35,952 bases of DNA from Perkinsus chesapeaki (taxonomy: Eukaryota > Perkinsozoa > Perkinsida > Perkinsidae): assembly GCA_013115145.1 (NCBI GenBank), contig JAAPAO010000364.1:1-35952 (forward strand), given 5' to 3'. How positions within the stretch are numbered: position 1 is the first letter of the stretch; each line of letters begins with the position of its first letter. Positions 20,498-30,900 of this stretch are shown here, piece after piece. A program made the position numbers and the translations under genes. The notes beneath the pieces were generated by a model. That model did not search any database. It was not told the origin of the DNA and saw only the letters and a list, made by a program, of their open reading frames with translations.

Positions 20498-22906
20498 TCA
20501 AAGATAGTCTCCCATCTCGGTCATCGTTCTTTTCTTCATGCCTTGCGTGGTGCCCCCGTCATCATCCCGTCGACTCAGAGTCTCGATTATAACGCCGGCT
20601 CCCTCGTCCGAATCGGGAGGGCTTACAGTTGAAGACACGGGGGTGTTTCCTTCACTTGCACAATCACAGTCCGAGTCACCGGAAGAGGCATCGCTGAAAT
20701 TTGTGCTCCGATCCTCAGGTGGAGAATCATCGTTAGTAGCAGTGTGTCTGCCGCAACCAGCAGTCTTGGTTCCAGAATTGTCGAATTCGATCTTGAACAA
20801 CCTCCTCTCATCCCGCCACTTCGTAACCAGGTGGACAGGTACACCTGAAGGCGTAACAATGTCACGGTAAGCTATCATAAGTGATATATAGCAGTCATTT
20901 GGTTACGGCTGACCGAAGAATCAGCTAGGGCGTGGAGACTTACACGCACAGTGGGCGATGAATCCGAATTTGCCACCGATACCAGGTGATGTCCACCAGA
21001 TACCAATCTGGATTAAACCAGCAATGACGCCAGTGATGAATACCGATACCATATCAGAGTAAACCTGCGGTTTATTATCAAAATGCACGAGAGCGTAAGC
21101 GCCGGGTTTGGCAGCTGGAGCGCTCATACCTGAGTAGGATACAAAAGTAAAATAAGTCTGTAATATTATCCTGGGTAATATTCCAGATTTGTATAATATC
21201 CCAGGTAATTACTAAGGCGATAATTATTACCAACGAACGAACCAGTCCAAATGAATAGACTGAGGGGATTTGTAGAAGGCGGGAGATACAAACCGGCTGG
21301 TAATGATACCAATGCTGATGCTAGCACTGGATTAGAGTTCTTATCGAAATACACATGTATCCATAAGGTAATACACTAAGAAGCGCAATACACCATAAGG
21401 TATAAGACTAAATGACATACTCGTGAACCTACACCAGCGAGCGCACATGCAAGGATGAACGCTATGTCGACGAATACGTTAGTAACAATACTCCCATTAT
21501 TGAACCGATAAAACCAGAACTCGGACCTGAACCGGTAACTTCCCCCTGCCATCACTCTTCTGATCTCTTACCATGTCTGGAAGCGCTGGGTTGGATCAAG
21601 GCTTGAGGTTTCCCATGTGGCGCACTGGAATGCTACTATTAAGAGCGCACTGATATGTCCGGCTATGTAGACGGTGAAGCCTGCAGTAGTAGGTAATGCG
21701 AGCTAGATATGGGTGTGCAAGCTGCACCTAGCTTCCCGCCTAAGCCGTTGAGGATTGGACGAAATGCGTTGTTGACAGTGACGAAGACAATACACACCAA
21801 TGCCTCCCATTTTATAGTGAATGCCTAATAAGACAAAACAGAGTGGAAACAATTAGGTGCGATAGACGAAATCGCATATACACGTGCTCGGTAATGTATG
21901 TTTCTCCGGCGAATAATATCCGGATCGCGCAGCTGAAACTGTTTCAACTACAGTGTTACACTGTTTCACACTGTGCGGATCTCGCCACACAACTCGCTAT
22001 GAAGCTAGTAAGAGAAGGAGCGTAAAAAACAATTTCCAGCCTTTTTATCCATACGTTGGTAATACCGAGTCGGTATTTATCGGGTGCTTTTGAGAACGTA
22101 CTTCCTAGAATTTCGAGGGAGTACGGTAATTCCAAGCTGGTATAACGCTGTCCACAAGACGCATATTCCAGCGACATGCCTAGCCATAAAACTGGTCGGG
22201 GGAGGGATGCCTGAGCTGTAGCCATATCAAAAAAGTTGTCAAGAAGCAGTTTTGTTTCGCAACACCATATAGACTATATTGTGCTTCGAAATCAAAAGCT
22301 TTGATTCAAAGTGCTTCTCAAGTAGCGTTCAAGTCAGTTCTACAAGTAGCTATATGATATAGACTACTGTATATCATAGTTGCTAGTCGTGTCTATGACG
22401 GGATAAGACCATCTCTCGAGCTGTTACTCCAGATGTCACTTGCATCAATGAAGGATTAGTACCGAGTCTGAATTATATTATATAAGCTATACTCAAAGAC
22501 TTCAAGTTGAAGTCTAATCATACAGCAGACCCTGGAGATCTTACAGCATTGGTAGAACATGATGTGAAACCTCCACCATATGCAAACTCTCTATATGGGG
22601 ACGGTAAAGTTAGACCAGCAAGTAACTGAATATATAATATATTATAATAAATATTATTATTATTACACCAACAACACTTGCTGATGCTACACCATTAATA
22701 TGGTATACACCTCTTGCTACATATTTAGCAAGTAATTCATATGGGGATGTTATTAACCAACCAAGGACTTCTTTTGTGATAAAATCAGCAATAAAGTCAT
22801 AAGTAGGTGATGGTTTCTTCCCTTCTCTACGGAATAACTTAAAGAGGAATATATTAAATATCCTCTCAGCTTCCTCCATTGAGAACCATATACCGTCGTA
22901 AGCCAT
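20498..22906 (-). CDS. Tandem multi-pass membrane protein, paralogue E
   Basis: This is the closest relative of D. It starts at ATG 22906 (MAYDGIWFSMEEAERIF) and has the same LLAKYVARGVYHINGVASAS and YREFAYGGGF segments. A 720-nt intron (21825-22544) follows, then FTIKWEALVCIVF, the NNAFRPILNGLGGKLG motif, FWFYRFNNGSIVTNVFVDIA, VYFDKNSNPVLASALVSL, MSAPAAKPGAYALVHFDN and WWTSPGIGGKFGF. The tail (20498-20878) is hydrophilic, acidic and Ser-rich like that of D, but its sequence has diverged; it begins VPVHLVTKWRDERRLF and ends TMTEMGDYL. The membrane core is therefore conserved while the tail evolves fast. The equivalent intron in D is 43 nt, and here it is full of palindromes. Function is unknown. 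Confidence 0.82.
21825..22544 (-). repeat. Expanded intron of paralogue E with palindromes
   Basis: Splice sites are GTAAGAT at 22544 and TTATTAG ending at 21825. Odd palindromes inside it are 21934-21946 (6-bp arms), 21950-21964 (7, ACAGTGT), 22061-22077 (8, AATACCGA), 22267-22279 (6), 22350-22362 (6) and 22497-22515 (9, AGACTTCAA). One pair of 8-bp arms at 22354-22377 has an 8-nt loop. Paralogue D has only 43 nt at this position. Confidence 0.85.
22540..22906. repeat. First-exon module nearly identical to 17139-17505
   Basis: This is the partner block of paralogue D. Sequence upstream of the ATG and downstream of the donor is unrelated between the two genes. Confidence 0.92.
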
Positions 22907-23304
22907 TTCAGTTACTCATACAAAAAGCCTTTAGCCAATTATTCAATACAAGAAATCTCGCTCGACAAAAGTCGACTCGACTTGGTCGCCTGCGAACGCA
23001 CACACACAAACCCAGAGATGTAGGTGAACACGTTTATCCAAAGAGGCGATCCACAGAGGACTGTTCCCATGCTAATTTGAAACTACTGTGCGCAACTACA
23101 TAGGTTGCTTCATGAAAATGGAACGGTAAATAATTAGAAACAAAAACAAAGCGTGAGATATCTTCCACTGAGAGTCTTCTATAACATTTAGAATGTATGA
23201 AGCTCACAACCCCTCGACAAAGGCCTCTACGCATGAGAAGCCTCGTCTGTGCTATTTGATAGACATTAAGTGCTCGTTATTACTAGCAACATCGAGCTAC
23301 AGTA
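22907..23304. other. Upstream region of paralogue E
   Basis: No exon is supported. The region lies between the start of E and the stop of the 300-aa gene, both on the minus strand, so it should hold the promoter of E. Confidence 0.45.
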
Positions 23305-24207
23305 TCAATATGCTAGCGTGAAGTTACCCGACGGCCCAGGAACCTCCGAAGACCGTCTAATAAATAGCGCATGCCCACATGGACTTAGCTCCGGAACATA
23401 CTCGTCGGGAAGGGACAAACCAGTCTTTAACGACGATATAGTGACTGCGGAGCCTTTCTCTGGTAGCAAGTACAACAAGAGTAGTTCACCAAACCACTGA
23501 CCATCAGCCGCTTCAGATTCCGCCTCCAAACAAATAACATCAAATCCTACTAGTGCGATGAACGGCACATAAGTTGCCTCAAAAGGTGCTTCAATAACCC
23601 TTGTTGTTATTGTACTCGAGCCTTGCTTATCCACAATAACGAAGTAATTAGCTTCTTCAGTCATATCGTTATGTATTATACGATAATGCCCTTGGCCTGT
23701 TTCCAATATATCAAACGCGTGAACAATGGTCGTTGTTATCGAGTAAATGAGTTCGAACGACCGTTCTGGTGCCTCCCAAGGATCAACTCGATATATCTTG
23801 AACACATATGCCCCAATTAACCCGTAATATAGGATACCCTTGCGATGCACAACCATCCACATAACGACAAGTTCGTTATCAGCTGGTGGTGGCTCAATCG
23901 TTAATGGCTCAGCCAACTGGGATGACCTGACCTCAAATTTGCCTTCCCCTTTATTCTCAAGGACAGCATTTTTCTCAAGAAATGGTGTTGTTCTTAAGCC
24001 AACATTATTCCGCCACCATCCGCCTTCGCGGCAAATTGAGCATCTTGCACCACCGTGTTTGAGAATACCTCTAGGGTGCCGTGGGAAGGTTAAAAACTCC
24101 CAAACACCACCAAAGATATCGGTTGGTATTCTACTACAGCTTAGGTGTCGTTTAAGAGAGTTTAGTTCGAGTGCTACACGTTCTCTTGTAGCTAACAGCA
24201 GCATCAT
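23305..24207 (-). CDS. Intronless 300-aa protein, possibly F-box-like at its N-terminus
   Basis: This is one uninterrupted frame of 300 codons, unusual in a window where nearly all genes have many introns. The N-terminal segment SRIPTDIFGGVWEFLTF resembles the start of an F-box (a Pro followed by hydrophobic i, i+4 positions), which is a weak inference. The rest reads like a beta-rich domain with repeated strand-like stretches (for example ELVVMWMVVHRKGILYYG and ANYFVIVDKQGSSTI). Two CxxC-like cysteines (CSIC) occur near residue 55. No signal peptide or helix bundle is seen. F-box plus beta-rich repeats would suggest a substrate receptor of an SCF ubiquitin ligase. A retroposed or lineage-specific family member is an alternative. 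The first two codons are both ATG, so the exact start is uncertain by one residue. Confidence 0.62.
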   Translation of the reverse strand: MMLLLATRERVALELNSLKRHLSCSRIPTDIFGGVWEFLTFPRHPRGILKHGGARCSICREGGWWRNNVGLRTTPFLEKNAVLENKGEGKFEVRSSQLAEPLTIEPPPADNELVVMWMVVHRKGILYYGLIGAYVFKIYRVDPWEAPERSFELIYSITTTIVHAFDILETGQGHYRIIHNDMTEEANYFVIVDKQGSSTITTRVIEAPFEATYVPFIALVGFDVICLEAESEAADGQWFGELLLLYLLPEKGSAVTISSLKTGLSLPDEYVPELSPCGHALFIRRSSEVPGPSGNFTLAY

Positions 24208-24249
24208 CTATTACAAAGCCGCTCTTGGCATTAAAAACGATTTAAAAAT

Positions 24250-24312
24250 GTCTCTTGCCGGGATCGAACCTGAGTGTTTTGCTTTCTACAAACTGCTCAC
24301 TATAAACCAATA
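24250..24312 (-). other. tRNA-like sequence (B-box-like), probably a tRNA relic or SINE
   Basis: The minus strand carries GGTTCGATCC, a good pol III B box, and an A-box-like TATAGTGAGCAG about 30 nt upstream, followed by a T-run (ATTTTT). The arms do not fold into a proper tRNA: the T stem has mismatches, and no 5' strand complements the acceptor end AAGAGAC. It lies about 50 nt upstream of the WD-repeat gene on the opposite strand. Confidence 0.3.
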
Positions 24313-24360
24313 ATGTTGCTATATGCAAAAACATAACCATAAGTTTGGCCAGTAACTGTA

Positions 24361-27300
24361 ATGAGCTCGTCCTCCTCCTCTTCTCCCCCTCCACCTCTTC
24401 TATCATATACCCCCAAAAAGCCCAGACCGTGCCCAACAACGACCTTACGATTCTTCCGGTATGGTAATGAAGAATCCCTTTTTGTCATAGGCTCACCCAA
24501 TGAGGACATAGTCACGGTAATAAGGCAGTTTCGAACACTTCAGTACGACTTCCGATAATCAATGGTTTAAGATTTCTACTGGAGAACCGATTATAGAAAT
24601 AATGGTTTATTATATTTTCTGCTATTACCGTATTATTATGCCCAGAATCGTGACTCCACCGAACAGGGCAGCTGCACCGTATAATAATACACACCGTACA
24701 GTATGAATATGTAACAACTGAGGTTAAATTTATACTCAGCGCTTCAAGCTTGTTTGACCATTACTGAATTTATGCTTGCTTTCCCTAGGTCTACCGCTAC
24801 TGCGTCACAGAGGGCCAAGATCCACCCCATCTTGAGGAGGTCTCGGAGCTATCCGGCCATAAATTTGGCGTGTCTGATATAGCCGTCAATAGCGTTGGAA
24901 CTGGTAATATGAGGCAAGCGCGGTATGGAGAGCACCTTATTACAGTTATCGTCACCAGTGGACTGGATTCGACTGTGAGAGTTTGGAAACGCTCTCGGCA
25001 GGGAAAATACGAACATTAGTAATACCGGAGAGACTTCAGCTCCATTGCACCACATCTCAGTCGGAACATTCCGGCAATCGGCGGTAAAACCATCGACATT
25101 GGGGACATTGATCACATTGGGGTCCTCACTCGAGAGGCAGGCCGCTATAATGTTATGGTATAATAACGATGAGAGTACTCCACTTCCTATGTGGGCAATC
25201 AGGTCTCAATAGGCTCCGCTGGTGGGAAAGTTCACTTTACCGACTTGGCAACCGACGCCTCGTCTGCTGTCGAGTCCACTGCCGTTCGCGGCACCAAGAG
25301 ACCTGCCAAGCGTTTGATACCTCCTGTAGACTGCCTCTACCGAGGAGCCAATAAAGCGTATCTAGGATGTGTTACAGCTATGGAGTTGGTAAGAAACAGC
25401 CGCCAATGCTCAGACGACTGTTGGTCAGTCCGACGATGGGTCGTATCTCACGTATGGTACTTCTAGTGGGTATGTTGGTGTTGCTTGTCTGAGGTGTGGA
25501 GTGGAGGATAATGCTCTCAAGTTGGAATGCAGTTTACAGGGTGTTATGAGATGTAAGGAGAGTCATCTTTCCGAAAACAGTCATGGAGTTTTGGTCAACC
25601 TTCCGGATCTCCCACCGATTTGGCTCTATACATTCTCAAACGCTGGTGGAAAAATCGACCGGAATTTTCCCAAATTTTCTGTCTTCATTCCTCACCGAAA
25701 TAGATCCAGATATTGCAGAGAACATCCGAGAAGTGTGGTAGGCAGAGTAAACCGATCTGCCGACATGAATCCCTTTTGTTCCACCAAAGTCATTGTGACC
25801 TCCTCAACACTATTGATTGCCTAAATTGTGGAGTTTTGGAAGACCTACCAAAATATCCAATACGGACAGGTTGCATCCTCAAGGCCCTCCTCCCCAGATA
25901 AGTGGTAAAATTCTCGACGATTGTGTCGCCGACTTCTGTGAGATGTTTTTCGATTTCTCCAGGAGCAATCGAAGCTGCTGAGGAGCCCACAGATATATTA
26001 TCTCCCCTCATATTTCTGCATGGCATTTCGTACCAGGGTTTTATCGAGTTATCATCGCTCAGTTCCCGTTTAGGTTTCAAAACGGCTATTTCCTCGCCCG
26101 TGAGATGCCTAACCATTGTGGGTGATACGTTGTTGGTGGGCGGCGAGGCGAATGTAGGAAAGATAATAGCATTGGACATGTAATAGAAATGGAGGTGCCG
26201 GGGATCGAACTCACGGTCGTGCAGGACCCGCTTATCCGGCTATCTCGTGGACGACACTGCAGATAAAACTAGCGACACTAAGCCAAAACGGTTGGCCATG
26301 AACCCAGCTGTAAGACCGCACCACAAAGGATTCTCGGAGCTTTCCGTCAGGTTGTGGGATCCATCCCTTTGAATTACAGTTGTCGTGTATTGGCCATTCT
26401 CGTGTCCGAGTCCCCCTCTACCGATAATACCACACGGCTCATCACACTGGTGTAAGCTGGCTCGCCACGTGCTCGGGAACTCGGGTTGGTTTTGGTGGCA
26501 TCACTGGGAGAGAAGATTCCCAGTCGGGTGGTTGAGTTATGAGCCAATAGCTTGTCTACGTTCCAATCACACAGACACTCTATACAGTATTACTCAATAA
26601 AACTTCTTTCTCTTTTCGGACCCCATAGGATTCGCGACTGACCTTCTGTAGGTCCTCGGACGGTGTCATGAGAGTCCAAGCATTACCGAACAACGCGGAG
26701 CAATGGTCGAGCCAACGGTCTCGAGAAACGTTGGCTCAATTCGATCTGAAGCCTAAAGGTAATAGATTGCCGGGTTGCATTCGAGTTGGCATCTAGGTAC
26801 ATTGAAGCTTTCACATGTCGCGATCAGTGGCGCTGCGGCGGCCTCACTGAAAGCCGATGCTAAGTGGAGAGACTGTGTTGCTGTTGGTTTGGCAGCCAAT
26901 GGCAGTATTGAGATGTAGGCAATGAAAATGAAAGGTTATGATTGGGTAAACCTTGTGAAGTGGAGATTGCGTGGAAAATCAGGACAACGACTCGAGATAG
27001 GATATAGCTTAGAGTTTGTCATTTCCGATCAAACATCCGTGTCGAGAAGGTGTTGAATTATTCACTGTTCGACGAAGCTTAGTATGTTGGTATTTATGGT
27101 CCTTGTGTGGTATCAGTTACGATCTGCGGGAATGTGCCCCACCCACCATGCCCGAACTCCCTATTGAAGTTGAAGGTGGTGTTTTCGATATGTTCAAATC
27201 TGCCGCATCACAACATCGACAACTCACTCAAACAGAGGACTGGCAACAGCAGCAGCAGCACGTTGAGGAGTTGGGTCATTACGTCCAACCAGAGACGGGT

Positions 27301-27427
27301 AAGGGACTGTTGTTTATTCATGGATGGCATCAATTCGTCAGCAGATGGAGACGTGGAAATGAAGAATGCCGAGGCAGCAGTTGGGCCACCACCACCACCA
27401 GAGCATCATCCTGCCCAGGGATCGTGA
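24361..27427 (+). CDS. WD-repeat protein, WDR61/SKI8-like beta-propeller
   Basis: The first exon (24361-24516) starts with a Ser/Pro run and ends in SPNEDIVT. A 272-nt intron ends at 24788. WD units follow: ELSGHKFGVSDIAVNSVGT with TSGLDSTVRVWK; VSIGSAGGKVHFTDLATDA; LSDDGSYLTYGTSSGYVGVA; SPVRCLTIVGDTLLVGGEAN with KIIALD; RVLAILVSES with RLITLVYEPIACLRSNHTD; SSDGVMRVQALP; and AVGLAANGSIE. The order and spacing resemble WDR61/SKI8, a subunit of PAF1 and Ski complexes. An insertion of about 100 aa (FLSSFLTEIDPDIAENIREV) splits the middle. The C-terminus is Gln- and Pro-rich (PELPIEVEGGVFDMF, PPPPPEHHPAQ). Intron 26180-26307 joins two halves that I first read as separate genes, so they could still be two genes. 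Exons at 25500-26000 and 26600-26700 are uncertain. Confidence 0.66.
26190..26262 (-). other. tRNA-like sequence inside an intron of the WD gene, antisense
   Basis: The minus strand reads AGTTCGATCC with a following CCCGGCACCTCCA that looks like the 3' half of a tRNA. About 30 nt upstream is TAGCCGGATAAGCGGG, an A-box/D-arm-like block. No 5' acceptor strand (GGAGGTG expected) is present, and the anticodon arm is short and imperfect. It is therefore more likely a tRNA-derived relic or SINE than a working tRNA. It falls wholly within the predicted 128-nt intron 26180-26307. Confidence 0.35.
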
Positions 27428-27742
27428 ACGTTGTTTCGTTGAATATAGTCCGTGATGCGTTTGAGAAGTGAATCGAGGAGAAGAGATGAAGACTACTTTG
27501 CCAACTGACCAGTTCATACTAATCAAAACACAGCGAACGTACATACTTCAAACTTTTCCGAATTTACAAAAAGAAAAACGGCAAGTGGTGTAAGACTTCC
27601 AGAGTTAATTGATTTTCGTACGAGCAAAACCCGTCCCGCCCAGGACAGCTTCGCTGTCGACTGTGGAAGTACCGCAGGTGAGAAGGACCCACGGAAAACA
27701 CAACACTGATAATATCGGCAAACATGTTGGTCAAGAGTTAGT
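27428..27742. other. Convergent intergenic region
   Basis: This region lies between the stop of the WD gene (+) and the stop of kynureninase (-). No exon is supported. Confidence 0.5.
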
Positions 27743-30197
27743 CTATTGCTTTGATAAACATCGGTTCAATTCATCACAGAATCTTCCAACATCACCAAAC
27801 CGACAATACAGTGGCGCCGGCGCCACACGTATGAGGTTAGGGTTCCTGCAACACACCGCATCAACGCCACTCGCCGCTCGAATGGCTCCACCTGTAGTCT
27901 GTAATTATGCCCTCATCTTCAAGTTGTCTGTGGACCCTCAAGGTGAAATCAGTCAAGTTGCTCTCGGGGGCCTTCTCCGGAACTGCCTGGAATGCTTTGT
28001 TCAGACGTCGACTTGTCGTCAGCAAGGTACCTTAAAATGCAGACTCAGTTGAGCTCCGCGCTGACCGGGATCTGTTGGCGTGATTATCCCGAAAGGATGT
28101 TGCTCCTCCGGCCAGTCAGCCAGCAAGGCTCGGAGCTTGTGCTCGAGGAGACCCGTCATGATGATCGATTTAGTCCTGACAAAGTCGTCAGCCTTTTCAA
28201 TCTCACTCCTTCAGAGATTACACTGCTAGAAGATGCAAACTAGAGCTTGGAAATTTTCTCCCTGCTATGACAGGCGGTACAGGAACACCGTTGTGGATGA
28301 TGACAACTCACCATCCTCACCTTAGCTCAGTCATGTTGGTCTTCTTGAAGGTCTCGAGGCTGCCCATCATCGACGCAGCAGATAACATCGGGACATTAGA
28401 CAGTCTCATGGCGGCCGCACCAGGCTCAGGCTCCCATTTGTTTGTCATTTCAAAACGAGTGGATTCAGCGTGGCCCCACCAACCTGCACAAAGGAGCCAA
28501 CTTCCATCTACTCGACTCACCAGTACCGCGTGCGCAATCTCCTTGGACGAACTCTGTCATTTCTTTTTCTGTGGAATCCTAGAGTGCGATGTTTATAGAT
28601 CGTGAAATAGTATAGCGGAAGGGTCCTCAAAAACGTCGAATCAGACCATGCGGAGAACATTGAACGTTTTCAGGAGGAATCGATCGCTATTGTAGCGCCA
28701 CTGCGCTCTTAACGTTCTTCACCAGTGCTTGTACATTTCGGGAACGACAATTGTCAATAAAACATACACATGTAAACCAGCTGTAAGAAATCCATGTTTA
28801 AGCTCCCTAGGACCTGGAAAATCGAGTGGTATGCTTGATTAAGCTAAAGAATTTTGGAGCCCCCATCGTCTATCCGCAGATGCTACCCGTAACAACGGAA
28901 TGCTTAGTCATGAATAATAGTGATTCTCCTCACCTTTAAGATAAGCCTGACGCTCAGGTCCATCGTTGCACGAATGATGCCTCTGGTGGAGAAACAGCCC
29001 ACCTAAACCTCCAGCTCCGGAGTTAAGGTACTTATACGTACACCACACAGCACCTAATTCTATAATGAAAGTAAATCACATGATATGGCACACCGTCAAC
29101 ACCCCACTTGTGAAGGGCGAGATCTAAATTCCCGGCCGCATGGGCAAGATCCCACAGGGAGATCGCTCCGACAGCTTGGGTCACCGCAGTGATCTTCTCA
29201 ACTGACGGGAGCCCGTTAGGGATGCACAATAGAGAGATCATTACTGTCGAAATATTGGCCGGAATAGTATTGGACGCCACTCAGGCACACTACAGAAAGG
29301 CAATCTTTATTCTTGTTTATCGCATCAATAATGTCATCCTGACAAAGAAGGCACCTTACACAGTAGTACAAGTACGAGTTCAACTTGCTTCTATTCTGTC
29401 AACTGTCACACTCAGTGGTTTCACTTGCCAATTGTGTGGCACGAAATGATGGACGATGTGGAGTGCATTTAACTTACCGTTCTCAAAGTATGTTCCCCTT
29501 CTCTTGGGTATAACTCTATCAAAGCATCTTCGACACGGTAACCGTGAAGCTCTAGTTCAGACATAACTGAACCAGGCATGGCACTTGGGGATTCCAAGGC
29601 TAGTTACAAGCGTAGTGGTCGCTGGGGAAGCACCCTCCTTCACACAGTAGTTTGAACCTCTCCTTGGTAGGCTTATAGAACCGTAACTGACACAGCATTC
29701 ATCAAAGGGGACATCTAGCACACAACCGACCAATAGTAGATGGAGATTGACCGTAAGGCTGTTCATCAATGCGACTTCTTCAACACTTGCAGCACCAACG
29801 ATATCAGCCATCGCCTTCAACAGATATCTGTCGAAGGTGTACAGTGTGTATGGGTTCACCGTCCTCACCGGTCCATGGGCATCCAAGGCAGTTCACCTTG
29901 GAAGTGGCCCTCAATAGCCATAGAACCCCACTTGTCCATTTCTCGATTAACAATCCTGTAATGTAGCTAGTGGTGTCAGAAAATTCTAGCGAAGCTCACT
30001 CTTTAGAGCGGCGTGGCATCAAGCCAAGGGAATTGCCCAGAAAGTACACCACGCTTTTGTCGCCACCGGCAGGATGCTTGGGAAACACGAAATCGTCTGG
30101 AGGGAAGACTAAGGCTAACAAGATGGCCAATTTCACCTCTGAGGGATTTGAGAGGATCGTTATCATCGAGCCAATTAACGAACTCAGCATCATCCAT
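27743..30197 (-). CDS. KYNU: Kynureninase
   Basis: Kynureninase is a PLP enzyme that cleaves kynurenine and 3-hydroxykynurenine to anthranilate and 3-hydroxyanthranilate plus alanine. About 13 exons align end to end with the family. They run [15 protein letters not shown] and [11 protein letters not shown], then [23 protein letters not shown] with [21 protein letters not shown] and [47 protein letters not shown] with WGVD, the PLP-lysine motif [43 protein letters not shown], and last [19 protein letters not shown] (stop 27743-27745). Introns are mostly about 40-45 nt, for example 40 nt after KSLR. One of about 450 nt precedes GWWGH. All main motifs, including the Schiff-base Lys, are intact. 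Start at ATG 30197; no targeting peptide is visible. A role in tryptophan breakdown or NAD synthesis is expected. Confidence 0.95.
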
Positions 30198-30900
30198 GCC
30201 AGACCTAAAAAGGAAGATCTTGATTATTCTGGGAATGCCAACACATGTTGGATATCTTGGAAGTCAGCAAAGTCCCGCTCGATTTGCCCTTCTAAACAAG
30301 TTACTGCATATTATATCATTACATATATCTGCTTGTTTGTAATATGCACAGTGTGATTCTAGCAAGTGTATCATTACCAGTATAAGTCACTTATTCCGCC
30401 CGAACTAAGTGATAATAACGGTCGTATCAGATATACAAAGCACGTGGGTGTAATGATAAATATGACACATAGAGCTGGCAGGGAGCTCGTACCCGGCATG
30501 TGTCGCCAGTTGCTCTAGGATGGTGCAGCAGTCTTTGATCTCAACGCGACCGTCGGAAAGACGCCGTGTGCCTGAGAAATGCACCCATCACCTCTGCTAG
30601 ACTTTCTTCCGGCCAATGCTTGAAGAGCTAAATGTCATTAACATGGTTCAGCGCTTGATGAGACTTGCAGAGTGCTTTGAAAGTTGTGAGAACGAAGCCC
30701 CACCGATTTGGATTCCACCATAGGAAATCATGTTCTCAGTGCTGGTCGGGTGGTTCGCTGTATGATGACCGCCTAATAGGTAGACATCCTTGCTAGTAAT
30801 AAATCACGGTCGACCTACTAAAGCCCTCGCAGCCGGCTGTCATTACGTATAAAAAACTGAGAAAATACTAACACCACGAACCAACACAGAACGACGAATC
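30198..30900. other. Intergenic region upstream of kynureninase
   Basis: No gene is recognised in about 700 bp. It should contain the kynureninase promoter and the ALG14 3' UTR. An AT-rich stretch lies near 30300-30350. Confidence 0.5.

Noticed and set aside
27609-28243. Plus-strand frames of 147 and 83 codons that can be spliced into a plausible protein
   Set aside because: The opposite strand encodes the last exons of kynureninase with strong family motifs ([21 protein letters not shown]), so these are shadows.
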